Assembly (NCBI GenBank): GCA_015075175.1
Contig: JABTUV010000021.1
Span: 1-45,200 of the forward strand
DNA length: 45,200 bases
From: a bacterium
Lineage (GTDB): Bacteria; Hinthialibacterota; Hinthialibacteria; H5-UNCL2
Direction of reading: 5' to 3'
In this document: positions 9,257 through 17,604 of the stretch, piece after piece
Position numbering within the stretch: the first letter of the stretch is position 1
Layout: each line of letters opens with the position of its first letter
Made by a program: the position numbers and the translations under genes
Notes under the pieces: model-generated
Databases searched by the model: none
Told to the model about the DNA's origin: nothing
Seen by the model: the letters and a program-made list of their open reading frames with translations, nothing else

Positions 9257-9489
9257 CAGGTTGGGGAGGCGGTGGAGACCGAGATTTCTCCCTTCGGTCG
9301 AAATGACAGGTTGGGGAGGGGGGAGGAGAGCCGAAGATTTCTCCTTCGGTCGAAATGACAGGTAAGTTTCCTCCCAGCCAACGAAGGGGCGGCTGTCATT
9401 TCGACCGACAGCAAGCTGTCATTTCGACCGGCGGCAAGTTGTCATTTCGACCGGCAGCAAGCTGTCATTTCGACCGAAGGGAGAAATCC
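9232..9489. repeat. TGTCATTTCGACCG repeat cluster, right of nuclease gene
   Basis: Three inverted copies (AGATTTCTCCCTTCGGTCGA followed by AATGACA) at 9232, 9282 and 9335 are followed by four forward copies at 9394, 9417, 9440 and 9463, the last continuing into AGGGAGAAATCC. The inverted copies are separated by short GGTTGGGGAGG-type spacers. The cluster directly abuts the nuclease gene and spans to the next methyltransferase. Confidence 0.88.
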
Positions 9490-9564
9490 TGTTCTTCGAG
9501 CGCGGCGCTACCTTTATACCCTGGGCAAGCCCTTGCATCCCCGCCCGCATGCCTATGTTCGGAC

Positions 9565-10314
9565 ATGAGCCAGCCTCCGCCCCAATCCAGTTTCACCGCG
9601 GCTTACGTGCTGGTGGACCGCGCGCGGCACAGCGAGGAAAGCAACCAGGCCGAGGCGGCCGGCCTCTTCCGGCTCGTGCCCATGCGTCCCGGCGAGCGGC
9701 TCCTGGACGCCTGCTGCGGCTACGGCCGGCACCTCCTGCACTTCGCCCGGTTGGGCCTGCAAGTGACCGGCGTCGAGCGCAGCCGCAGCCTATTCAAGGA
9801 GGCCCTGGCGACCCTGGAAGCCGCCGCCTCCAGGGTCCAATTGGAGTGCCTTCCCCTCCAGGAAATGACCTACCGCCGTCAATTCCACCACGCGGTCCTG
9901 CTCAATAACAGTTTCGGCTTCGGGGCGACGGCCGAGGAGGACGTGCGCGTGCTGCGCGTCCTGCGCGAGGCGCTCACGGCGCGGGGCCATCTCGTGCTCG
10001 ATCTGTCCAACCCCAACCACGGCGAACCCTGGAAGGACACCCGCCGCGTGCTCAAGCTGCCCGACATGTTCGTCGAGGAGGAACGAAAGTACCTTCCCTT
10101 GTACGACATGTGGGTTGTGAAACAGGCCGTGTACCGGGGTTCGTGGAAGGGCGAGTGGCAGATGGTCGTCCGGCGCTACGACCATGCCGCCTTGACGAAT
10201 CTGGTTCGGGCTTGTGGTTTCGAGTTGGAACACACGTGGTCCAACTTCGAGGGAGCGTTGTTCACCGGCAGCGAGGAACGCATGATCCTATCGTGCCGCG
10301 CCGTGCCGGAGTGA
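9565..10314 (+). CDS. Class I SAM-dependent methyltransferase
   Basis: A 249-residue soluble methyltransferase. Motif I is LLDACCGYGRHLLHFA, followed by VTGVERSRSLFKEA; then comes LLNNSFGFGATAEEDVRVLR and LVLDLSNPNH. The later HTWSNFEGALFTGSEERMILSC fits the small-molecule methyltransferase group that includes cyclopropane-like and ubiquinone-type enzymes; the substrate is not recognisable. The ATG at 9565 is chosen because everything upstream in frame is repeat sequence. No partner gene suggests a pathway. Confidence 0.8.
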   Translation: MSQPPPQSSFTAAYVLVDRARHSEESNQAEAAGLFRLVPMRPGERLLDACCGYGRHLLHFARLGLQVTGVERSRSLFKEALATLEAAASRVQLECLPLQEMTYRRQFHHAVLLNNSFGFGATAEEDVRVLRVLREALTARGHLVLDLSNPNHGEPWKDTRRVLKLPDMFVEEERKYLPLYDMWVVKQAVYRGSWKGEWQMVVRRYDHAALTNLVRACGFELEHTWSNFEGALFTGSEERMILSCRAVPE

Positions 10315-10330
10315 GGCCATATATCATATA

Positions 10331-11500
10331 CTACAATATATTGATATTTAAGTATTTGTAAACTCCAACTTGAAGCGAATTAGCAAGCCTTGAAACATCG
10401 ATCTTGATGTCTTTGTACCAAGAGTAGGGGCTGATTCGACATGCGGCAAAGGTTGGAGCTCCGTGCATGGTCAGCCAATCGGAGCCGGGCAAGGCTTCGC
10501 CTGCGGGTGTCTCCAATATCTGGGTACATGATTCGGCCAAAACCTGTGCCAGGTATTGAGAAGAAGGCCAGCGTGAATAGGCCCGACTGGAACCGGGAAT
10601 CCGCGCCAGCGGACAAGCCTTCCGGTCGAAGGAGACGGTGATGGTCGCGTCCGGCGCGAAAGCGTAAGCCCGTCGTACCCGGTCGGCGACCGAGACCGCT
10701 TCGCCGGCAGGTCGCGTGCAGCGCACGACGATGCCTTGCCGAACCAGGCGCGCCGTCAACTCGCCGACGACGGCGCAGGTTGCCGCCGAGTAGCCGTCCG
10801 GCTCCGGTTCGTCGGGATAACCGCCGTCCGGATCGAGGAGGATTCGAGGGTGTTCGTGCGGCAGGGTCGCCGCGTCCCAATCGGAATCGTGCCATGGGGC
10901 GCAGGAGCCTTCTCCTCCGGCCCAGCGAAAGAGCGCACGGGCGTAGGCTTCCGCCTCGGCTTGAATGCGTTCCGGCTGCGCCAGCCGCGCGGCTTCGTCA
11001 GGATTGGAGATATGCGACGCCTCGCCGATGATCGCGCACAGAGGATTCTCGCGCAGCACGTGATACGCATAAGCGGGGAGGACGAGGCGGCCCAGTCCCA
11101 GTACCGCGTCCAGCTCGTTGACGACCAGGTGAGCCAACCGCTCCGCGTCGGTTCCTTCTCGGCCGACCTGATAGTAGGCTTCCGAGCGGTTCAAGTCCCG
11201 GTCTCCCCACGCCGTGGCGTTGTGGTGGAGGGAGAGGAAAACGTCGGCGCCGAAATGCCTGGCGATTTCGACGCGCCGCGGCAGGGCGACCTCCTCGTCG
11301 CCCTCGCGCGTGAGGCACACCTCCCAACCGCCGTCGCGCAACCTGCCGGCGACGGCGAGCGCCACGGCCAGATTAACCTCTTTCTCAGATACTCCTGAGG
11401 CTCCCGAAATCCCTCCCAAGTCCGCTCCGCCGTGACCCGGGTCGAGGGCGACCCGGACCGAACTCTTTCCCGGTACTTTGGGGTTGTCTTTTACAGGCAC
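10331..11500 (-). CDS. N-acetylmuramoyl-L-alanine amidase with degenerate second amidase domain
   Basis: Zinc amidase (Amidase_3) that cuts the bond between MurNAc and the stem peptide. The first domain, residues 15-190, has all ligands: LDPGHGG, EKEVN, LSLHHNA and the catalytic glutamate in IIGEASHISNPDEA. Residues 220-375 look like a second copy: RILLDPDGGYP aligns with the first LDPGHGG but lacks the histidine, and TVSFDRKA replaces LSLHHNA, so it should be inactive. No signal peptide or membrane segment is visible, which is odd for an enzyme of the cell wall; GTG at 11500 is the start. It is divergent from the glycosidase gene at 11575. The C-terminal tail becomes AT-rich. Confidence 0.85.
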   Translation of the reverse strand: MPVKDNPKVPGKSSVRVALDPGHGGADLGGISGASGVSEKEVNLAVALAVAGRLRDGGWEVCLTREGDEEVALPRRVEIARHFGADVFLSLHHNATAWGDRDLNRSEAYYQVGREGTDAERLAHLVVNELDAVLGLGRLVLPAYAYHVLRENPLCAIIGEASHISNPDEAARLAQPERIQAEAEAYARALFRWAGGEGSCAPWHDSDWDAATLPHEHPRILLDPDGGYPDEPEPDGYSAATCAVVGELTARLVRQGIVVRCTRPAGEAVSVADRVRRAYAFAPDATITVSFDRKACPLARIPGSSRAYSRWPSSQYLAQVLAESCTQILETPAGEALPGSDWLTMHGAPTFAACRISPYSWYKDIKIDVSRLANSLQVGVYKYLNINIL

Positions 11501-11574
11501 GTGGTGTACTCTCTAACTGTTTCGTATCGCGTTGGTTATCCCTTATCGTTTAAGACCAGGTATAGGAGGCGCCC

Positions 11575-12995
11575 ATGCCCCTGAACCGCTCTACGACTCT
11601 CTTTTGTCTGATCGCCATGAGCCTCTCGCTATCGGTCGCTGCCGAAAAGGGGGAAATCCGCGCCCTCTGGGCCGACAGTTGGAACGAGGGCTTTCTTACA
11701 CCGGACCAGACCGACGCTTTTCTCAAAGACGCCTGGGCCGGTGGATACAATACCGTGATCGTGGAGGTACGCAAGACCGCCGACGCTTATTATCGCTCCA
11801 CGCTGGAACCGCGCGCGACCAACCTGGCCGGTGACTACGATGCGTTGGACGATATTTTGACCAAGGCCAAACGTCCGCCCAGGGGAAAGCCGGCGTTGAA
11901 CGTGCAGGCGTGGATCGTGGTGAACCGTATCTGGGTCGGTGCACAAAAGCCGCCCAAGCTGGACCCCGTGCACCTGGTCAATGCGCATCCTGATTGGCTG
12001 ATGAAAAACGACAAGGGTGAAGTCTGCAACACGGCGGGCGAAAACCACATGTACCAGGATCCGGCCCATCCGGGCGTGGTCGAGCATACCGCGGCGGTCG
12101 TGCGGGAACTGGTGTCCAAGTATCCCGTCGACGCAGTGCACCTGGACTATATTCGCTATCCGGGGCGGGATTGGGGCTACTCGGAGGCGGCTTTGGCACG
12201 CTTCGCGCGGGCGACCGGAAAAACCGGCAAGCCGGCGCCGGGCGAGTCGGCCTGGAAGGACTGGAGGCGGGAGCAAAACGACCTTCTCGTACGGCGGATC
12301 GCCGCGGAAGCGCGGTCGGCGCGGCCGGGAGTAGTCCTCTCCGCCGCCGTGGTCACCTGGGGCGGGACTCACGGTGGGCGGTTTGAGGAGACCGACGCCT
12401 ATGCCGGCGCGCTGCAAAACTGGCCGCGCTGGTGCAACGAGGGTTGGATGGATGAAGTACCTGATGAATTACAAGCGGCAGGAACGACCGGCCCACGCGC
12501 AAGACTCACCTGGATTGGATCGAGTTGGGGCGGCGTCTGGCCGGCGGTGCACGCGTGATCTCCGGCCAGGCGGCGTATCTCAACCCGTTGGACGGTTCGC
12601 TGGCGCAGATGCGCGCCGTCCGGCAGCGCCAGGTGGGATTGGCGACCTATTGTTACAAGAACCTCTCATCCGACAAGACGACACGGGCGACGGTCCTTGG
12701 GCGCTTTGCGCGTTGGGCGGCGGAAGGCCCAAGAGAACGGCCGGCAGGCCCGGCGGCGGTGCGGACCATGCTCGCCGGGCGCGTCGTGGATGCCGCAGGT
12801 AAGGGCATGGACGGCGCCGCGGTGGCAGCCCAGGTCGCCGGCATGGTACGCCAGGCGTCGACCGACGCCACGGGCTACTATGCCTTTTTCGGCCTGCCCG
12901 CGGGCGAGGTCGTGGTTCGCGCCGGTGCGGGACCATCCCAGGCGACGACTCTGCCGCCGGGCGGGAGCGCGCGCCTGGACCTGGCCATGCCGTAG
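11575..12995 (+). CDS. GH10-like (DUF187) glycoside hydrolase, two indels
   Basis: Exported glycosidase-like protein: signal peptide (LFCLIAMSLSLSVAAEKG), then IRALWADSWNEGF, YNTVIVEVRKTADAYY, VQAWIVVNRIWV, VDAVHLDYIRYPGRDWGYS and LSAAVVTWGG, the TIM-barrel pattern of the glycosyl-hydrolase-like 10 family. The first frame is lost after NEGWMDEV (about 12460); MNYKRQERPAHAQD follows in a second frame and DWIELGRRLAGG in a third, which then stays open to 12995. Two single-base indels restore one protein of about 470 residues. The C-terminal 70 residues (LAGRVVDAAGKGM to FFGLPAGEVVVRAGAG) form a carboxypeptidase-regulatory-like beta domain. AGGAGG lies 7 bases before the ATG. The TAG stop is supplied by a palindromic repeat. 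Confidence 0.85.
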
Positions 12996-13013
12996 GGTGG
13001 GTTCCACCCACCA
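12990..13013. repeat. GTAGGGTGGG palindrome at a gene end
   Basis: The GGGTGGGTTCCACCC hairpin begins with the TAG stop of the glycosidase. The same 24 bases recur, inverted, at 40006-40029, where they supply the stop of the RRM protein gene. Related elements are at 14861-14896, 25929-25991 and 44010-44033. Confidence 0.8.
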
Positions 13014-13090
13014 ACGCGGGGCTGGCCAATAGGACCTACAGGACGAGGGAAGCAACCAAGTCAAAGGGCCGTTTACGCGGGTGGACGTGC

Positions 13091-13119
13091 TTGCATCAAC
13101 CGGCGGGAACGTCTAAGGT
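13091..13119 (+). promoter_or_regulatory. Possible promoter of the PEGA lipoprotein cluster
   Basis: TTGCAT at 13091-13096 and TAAGGT at 13114-13119 with a 17-base spacer, about 35 bases before the ATG. The match is moderate only. Confidence 0.35.
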
Positions 13120-13153
13120 GGGAAAAACCGACACTGCGATCCAGGAACGGAAA

Positions 13154-13513
13154 ATGAACCCAGCCCGCCGCGCCGTCCTTGCCATCCTCCTTGCATGTTT
13201 CGCTCTGACGACAACGGGATGCGTGCAGCGCAGCCTCTTAGTGAAGTCCAATCCGCCGGGGGCGCGGGTCTTTCTGGACGGCCGCGAGAAGGGCGTTACG
13301 CCGGTCGAGTTCGACTTCAAGTGGTACGGCGGGCACAAGCTGTCGCTGGAGAAGGAAGGCTACGCCACGCACACGGAAACCCTCCACCTCTCCGCGCCGG
13401 TGCATCATCAATTTCCCATCGACCTTGTGACCGCCAGCCTGCCAGTGAAAAGTCGCGATAGGCACACGGTGGAAGTGAACCTGGAGCCGGAAGCGAGGGC
13501 CGAGGCCCGGTGA
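13154..13513 (+). CDS. PEGA-domain lipoprotein
   Basis: A 119-residue lipoprotein. The signal peptide ends at LTTTG|C and is followed by a PEGA domain: LLVKSNPPGARVFLDGREKG, TPVEFDFKWYGGHKLSLEKEGY. PEGA domains are small beta folds often found on cell-surface proteins. The ATG at 13154 is preceded by CCAGGAACGG. The TGA stop (13511-13513) is followed at once by the next GTG start, and the next two genes overlap, so this is the first gene of a three-gene cluster. Confidence 0.8.
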   Translation: MNPARRAVLAILLACFALTTTGCVQRSLLVKSNPPGARVFLDGREKGVTPVEFDFKWYGGHKLSLEKEGYATHTETLHLSAPVHHQFPIDLVTASLPVKSRDRHTVEVNLEPEARAEAR

Positions 13514-13514
13514 A

Positions 13515-13850
13515 GTGATCCCTCGCAAGAAAAGACCCAGGCAGGAGATCAACTGGCCGCTGCGCCTTTTCATGGCGGTGGCGCTCCTGGCGGCGCTGGG
13601 CGTGACCGGCTATCTCTACGGCCTGCGGCCCTACCGGGCGCGGCAACTGGAGCAGTTGGAGGCGCAGAAGGCGGAATTGGCGCGCAAGTTCGAGGCCGAG
13701 ATCGAAGCGCTGCGGACCGAACAGGAAGAGGAGATCGCCAACCTGGAGATCCAGTTGAAGGTACTGGAATTGGAGCGCAGCCAGTACGCGGAGAAGCTGC
13801 GGCAGATGTCGGGGGCGGGCCGGCCGCCCGCGCCGCCGGAGGGGCCATGA
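13515..13850 (+). CDS. Single-pass membrane protein with coiled coil
   Basis: 111 residues: a basic cytoplasmic N-terminus, one membrane helix (residues about 17-37, LRLFMAVALLAALGVTGYLY), then a charged helix from about residue 42 to 95 with regular leucine and glutamate spacing (QLEQLEAQKAELARKFEAEI) that should form a coiled coil, and a proline-rich tail. The start is GTG at 13515, one base after the previous stop; its own TGA overlaps the ATG of the next gene (ATGA). No family recognised. A role beside the PEGA lipoprotein and the kinase is unknown. Confidence 0.7.
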   Translation: MIPRKKRPRQEINWPLRLFMAVALLAALGVTGYLYGLRPYRARQLEQLEAQKAELARKFEAEIEALRTEQEEEIANLEIQLKVLELERSQYAEKLRQMSGAGRPPAPPEGP

Positions 13851-14832
13851 GCGCCTACGTGATCGGCATCGACGGCGGCAGCACGGGCACGCGCGGCGCC
13901 CTGGCCGACCTGTCGGGCCGCGTACAGTGCTTCGCCTACGGGGAACCCTGCAACCATTACGAGGTGGGCATCGACCGCGCCCAGGCGGTCGTGCGAGAGC
14001 TCGTGCAAGAGCTTTTGGACGGCCTGCCGGCGGGCGCGGGTGAAGTCGCGGCCCTCTGCATGGGACTGTCCGGCGGGCCGCGCGGAAGACAAGAAACTCT
14101 TTGCGCCCCTGCTCCGGAGCCTTCCCGGCGGGCAGAAAGGATTGATCGTCAACGACGCCGTGATCGCCTTGGCCGGCGGCACGCCTCCGACGTGGGCGTG
14201 CTGGCCATCTCGGGACCGGCTCGATCTCTTCGGCGCGCAAGAGCGGAAAACCGTCCGCGTGGGCGGCTGGGGACGCTGCTCGGCGACGAGGCCGGCGGCT
14301 ACCAGGTGGGGCTGGAGGTCTGCGCGCGGTCATGCGCGCCTACGACGGCCGCGAAATGCCGACGGTTCTCCAGGAACGCGTCCTCAAGCAGTTGGAACTG
14401 GAATCGGTCGTGAACCTGGTGCGCTGGAGCCTCTCCGAGTCGCGCAGCAAGGCGGAGATTGCGCGCCTGGCCGACGTGGTGCTCACTGCGGCGGAAGAGA
14501 GCGACCCGGTCGCTTATCGCATCGTGCAGCGCGCCTCGGATGAAATTGCGCTGGCGGTCCACACGCTGGTGCGACGGCTCGAGCTCGGCGACCGTTTCCC
14601 GGTGGTACTTTCGGGCGGACTCTTCAAAGCGCACCGGTCCTTTTTCGAGCAGGCGGGGCGCAAGATTCGCTTTTATTTCCCGGCGGCGGAGGTGATGGCC
14701 CCGCGCTTGCCCGCCTTTGCCGGCGCCATCCTCTACGCGCTGGCCTCCGCCGGCGTCAACATGGCGCAAAAGAGCGAGGAGATCGTCAAGAATCTCTGCG
14801 ACAGCTGCAGCGAGGAGACGGAGACGAGTTAA
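13847..14832 (+). CDS. BadF/BadG-type ATPase, probable N-acetylglucosamine kinase, multiple indels
   Basis: Sugar kinase-like protein of the ASKHA fold. VIGIDGGSTGTRGALADL (phosphate 1) opens the protein in frame; then EDKKLFAPLLRSL and GLIVNDAVIALAGGT follow in a second frame, SDVGVLAISG returns to the first, GAQERKTVRVGGWG belongs to the second, LLGDEAGGYQVGLE to the first and finally AVMRAYDGREMPTVLQ to the end of a third. The last part is clean (14332-14832) and contains VVLSGGLFKAH (adenosine motif). About five single-base indels lie between 14070 and 14330. With them repaired, the protein is about 325 residues, the normal size for GlcNAc kinases that salvage sugars from cell-wall turnover. 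It overlaps the preceding gene by 4 bases. Confidence 0.8.
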
Positions 14833-14860
14833 GCCCTCTCCCGGTGGGAACGGCAGGTAG

Positions 14861-14896
14861 GGTGTGCACTGCGCACCATGTGCACTGCGCACCATT
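14861..14896. repeat. GTAGGGTGTGCACTGCGCACC element
   Basis: TGTGCACTGCGCACCA occurs twice in tandem (period 19 bases) just upstream of the antitoxin gene. It is a degenerate member of the GTAGGGTG palindrome family found at 25929-25991. Confidence 0.6.
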
Positions 14897-14940
14897 GACG
14901 TCCCTTACGCAAGCGCTTTCAATGATAAGGGGGGAGGAAC

Positions 14941-15177
14941 ATGCCTGACATCACGATCTCGCTTGATGAGGGACTCCTGCGGGCAGGGCGAGAATATGCC
15001 GAACGAAACCACATGGCGCTGGATGAGTTGATCCGCAGGCTTCTGGCCGATAAGGTAGCGAACCGGTCGGCGGAGTGGCTGGAAGAGTGTTTCGAGTTGG
15101 CCGACCGCTTAACGGTGTCGTCCGAGAGAAAGCCCTGGACGCGCGACGAGCTCCATGAGCGGTCGGGTGCGTGTTGA
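14941..15177 (+). CDS. Ribbon-helix-helix type antitoxin-like protein
   Basis: A 78-residue protein starting DITISLDEGLLRAGREYAER, a pattern of one beta strand followed by two helices seen in RHH DNA-binding antitoxins (DUF6364/VapB-like), with a C-terminal segment likely to bind a toxin. GGGGGGAGGAAC directly precedes the ATG. The partner PIN toxin expected downstream is absent or reduced to its first codons (see 15155-15181), so the antitoxin is an orphan in this sequence. Autoregulation would be expected but no operator was identified. Confidence 0.65.
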   Translation: MPDITISLDEGLLRAGREYAERNHMALDELIRRLLADKVANRSAEWLEECFELADRLTVSSERKPWTRDELHERSGAC

Positions 15178-15181
15178 TGCA
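15155..15181 (+). pseudogene. Possible remnant start of a PIN toxin
   Basis: An ATG overlapping the antitoxin 3' end reads MSGRVRVDA, resembling the first strand of VapC PIN toxins, where the aspartate is the first metal ligand. After about nine codons the sequence meets the 3' end of the convergent membrane protein gene, so the rest is missing. The call rests on a very short match. Confidence 0.25.
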
Positions 15182-15182
15182 A

Positions 15183-17378
15183 TTATCCAATTCTCTTGGG
15201 CCGATTTGAACCATTCGACACCGTTTTCGTGCAGCGCACAGCCGTCCCGATCCACGCAATACCCGCCACGAGCGACGTAATCCATCCCGGCGTCCAGCCC
15301 GGCGGCGTGTATCTGAAGACCACGTGATGCGTGCCCGCATCCAAGTGGACCGCGCGCAGGAACTCCCACGCGGCGATTAGCGGCCGGCGTTCGCCGTCAA
15401 CGCTGACGCGCCAGCCCGGCGCCCAGTTGTCGGCAAGGACCAGCACGCCGGCAGCCGCCATATGCGCTTCGATTTCCACGCGGTTGAAGGTATAGCGGCG
15501 GAGCGTCGCCTGGGACTCTTCTGCGGCAACCGTCGCGCTGGTATCTGACGTTGTCGCAACGTACCGGCGCGGTCCAGGCCGCTGTTGCGACAAGTCGAAG
15601 AGTTGACGTCGAATCGCGCTCGAGCTGGTCGCTTCCACCCAATGCGAAATCCACGCGCGGGGAAGGGCAGGGAGTTCGATCATGCCGCGCCGGCTGTAGG
15701 CGTACTTGACGTTGAACAGCGCCAGCCGCGACCATGCCGCGGTGCAATCGGTGAGGTCCGCGCCGTGCCTCATGGGAAAGGTCAGCGTATCCGCCGAGTC
15801 CTCGAACAAGTCGCAGCTCCGCGAGAGTTCCTTCACGAATTCACCGAAGCGACCCGGATAGAGCGGATCGTAGCCGGAGAAGTTGGGATGGCGGGCGGGG
15901 ATGGCGAGGTTGTGCAGGCCGCCGCGCATGGGCGGCGTGAGCACGCGGGGCTGCTCCGGTCCGGCCGGCGTGGCGGCGAAAGCGCGCGCCAGCGAGGCCG
16001 TGGCCGCGTCCGCGTCGCCCAGTCCGTAGAAGGAGCGATTCAGCATCGCCAAGTCGGTGGTCACGAGCACGACCAACAGCGCCCCGCTCCATCTCCACGT
16101 GCGCAAGGCCAGCACCCACAGGGTGCAGCCCAAGAGTAGCAGCATCCACGCCGCGTCGCGGTCGGGATGCAGGGAGAGTTCGGTATTCAGCAGAGCGCCC
16201 GCGCCAAGGATCATTATTCCGCCGCCTGACGTCAGGACGATCCGGGTGCGGCGGCTCGCCTGGGACATGCGGCTCCATCCCAGCGCGGCCAGCAGCGAAA
16301 GGGCGAGAATCGTGAAAGGCAGGAATCGCACCGGCGCGCGGAAGCGGTCCGCCAGCGGTACGACGTGATAATACAGCCTGTAGAGGACGCTGTAGCGGCC
16401 CATGGATAGGAGCAGCGTAAGCAGGGCCACGGCGGCCAAGGGCAGGGCTCGCTTTCGCTCCAGACTGAACAGCGCGACGCCCGCCAGAATGACCACGGCC
16501 ACGCTCGCGTAGGGGTTGCTCCAATCCCACCAGTGGCCGACGTAGGTTCCGTCCGCCTGATTGCCGAACCAATGGGGGGCCAGAAAGCAGATGAGGTGCG
16601 ACGGCGCCAGCGAGAACTCCGTCGCGGCCGACCAGGGCAGCGGCTGCGAGCGTCCCGATTGCAGGAGGTAGGCGAGGGTCGGTCCCAGTTGAACGGCGGA
16701 CAAGAGAAGGCCCCAGAAGATGCCCACGAGGGAGAGGCCGAGGTCGCGCCAGCGTTGCGTTCGACCGCTCGGGTTCACGAGAAGTTGGAAGAGAAGTCCG
16801 AGCGCCAGCGCGTGGGCCAGCGTCTGCGGATAGCCGCACAGGACCATCATGGCGACCACGCCCGCCGTTGCCGCGAGGCGCCTCCATGCCGGCAAGAGCA
16901 AGGTCAGCCACAGCCACGGAACCCAGGCGCAGGCGAAGAGGTTGAGCAGATTGCCGGCGAAGAGGTGGATGGCGTTCCAGCCGCAGTAGGCGTAGGCGAT
17001 GGCGGGAAGGAAGGCGGCGTCGCGGTTTGCCCCCAGCTTGCGCGCCAGGAGATACGCGCCGGCCATCGCCAAGAGCGCGTGCAGCGCCAATGAGAGTCCA
17101 TAGGCCCTTCCCGGCGGAAGCGGAAGCAGCAGGAGGTCGAGGGGGTAGAGAACCGCCGACTGCATGTTGGCCAGGAGCGGCGCGCCGCAGAACGTGTAGG
17201 GATTCCAGAAGGGGAGTTCACCCTCCATGAGGGCGTCGCGCACGGCGGAGTTCCAGGGGATGAACTGGGTCGGTACATCGCCGCGCGCCGGCGCGCGTCC
17301 GAGCCACGCGCCGGGATAGAACGCGGGTGAAAGGACGACGAAGGCGCAGGCGACCGGCCAGGAAAACCGTGAATGCAT
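15183..17378 (-). CDS. YfhO-like polytopic membrane protein
   Basis: About 731 residues with roughly a dozen hydrophobic helices in the first 430 residues and a soluble exported C-terminal region. The N-terminal DVPTQFIPWNSAVRDALM, GELPFWNPYTFCGAPLLAN and YPLDLLLLPLPPGRAYGLSL are typical of the YfhO / GT-C-like family, thought to transfer or modify sugars on envelope polymers using a lipid-linked donor; the exact substrate is not known. The late CLVADNWAPGWRVSVDGE-like segment (VLADNWAPGWRVSVDGE) is the conserved beta domain of this family, followed by one final helix. I chose ATG at 17378 over GTG at 17387. It stands alone between an antitoxin remnant and a repeat cluster. Confidence 0.8.
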   Translation of the reverse strand: MHSRFSWPVACAFVVLSPAFYPGAWLGRAPARGDVPTQFIPWNSAVRDALMEGELPFWNPYTFCGAPLLANMQSAVLYPLDLLLLPLPPGRAYGLSLALHALLAMAGAYLLARKLGANRDAAFLPAIAYAYCGWNAIHLFAGNLLNLFACAWVPWLWLTLLLPAWRRLAATAGVVAMMVLCGYPQTLAHALALGLLFQLLVNPSGRTQRWRDLGLSLVGIFWGLLLSAVQLGPTLAYLLQSGRSQPLPWSAATEFSLAPSHLICFLAPHWFGNQADGTYVGHWWDWSNPYASVAVVILAGVALFSLERKRALPLAAVALLTLLLSMGRYSVLYRLYYHVVPLADRFRAPVRFLPFTILALSLLAALGWSRMSQASRRTRIVLTSGGGIMILGAGALLNTELSLHPDRDAAWMLLLLGCTLWVLALRTWRWSGALLVVLVTTDLAMLNRSFYGLGDADAATASLARAFAATPAGPEQPRVLTPPMRGGLHNLAIPARHPNFSGYDPLYPGRFGEFVKELSRSCDLFEDSADTLTFPMRHGADLTDCTAAWSRLALFNVKYAYSRRGMIELPALPRAWISHWVEATSSSAIRRQLFDLSQQRPGPRRYVATTSDTSATVAAEESQATLRRYTFNRVEIEAHMAAAGVLVLADNWAPGWRVSVDGERRPLIAAWEFLRAVHLDAGTHHVVFRYTPPGWTPGWITSLVAGIAWIGTAVRCTKTVSNGSNRPKRIG

Positions 17379-17428
17379 TGCCGACACGTTCGCTCATTTC
17401 TGTCTCTGTAAGGGATGGTGGAAGATGG

Positions 17429-17600
17429 CGGCCCCTATCCCCCTCACCCGGCGCTACGCGCCGACCTCTCCCTCAGGGAGAGGTGAAGAACGCGCTACGC
17501 GCCGACCTCTCCCCCAGGGAGAGGTGAAGAACGCGCCTTGCGCCGACCTCTCCCTCAAGGGAGAGGTTTGGTCCCCTCTCCCCGGGGGAGAGGGTTAGGG
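17429..17600. repeat. ACCTCTCCCTCAGGGAGAGGT repeat cluster, left of IS
   Basis: Three to four copies of CCTCTCCCTCAGGGAGAGG joined by GAAGAACGCGCTACGCGCCG; each copy is itself a hairpin. The cluster is interrupted by the IS element at 17605 and continues, inverted, at 18946-19110. A further cluster lies at 34877-35025. Confidence 0.85.
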
Positions 17601-17604
17601 TATA

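Noticed and set aside
8851-9489. Possible CRISPR array
   Set aside because: Repeats are short, vary in spacing, occur in both orientations, and lack unique spacers of constant length; no cas genes are near.
14896-14930. Sigma70 promoter (TTGACG ... TGATAA) before the antitoxin gene
   Set aside because: The spacing between the two boxes is about 22 bases, too long for a confident call.
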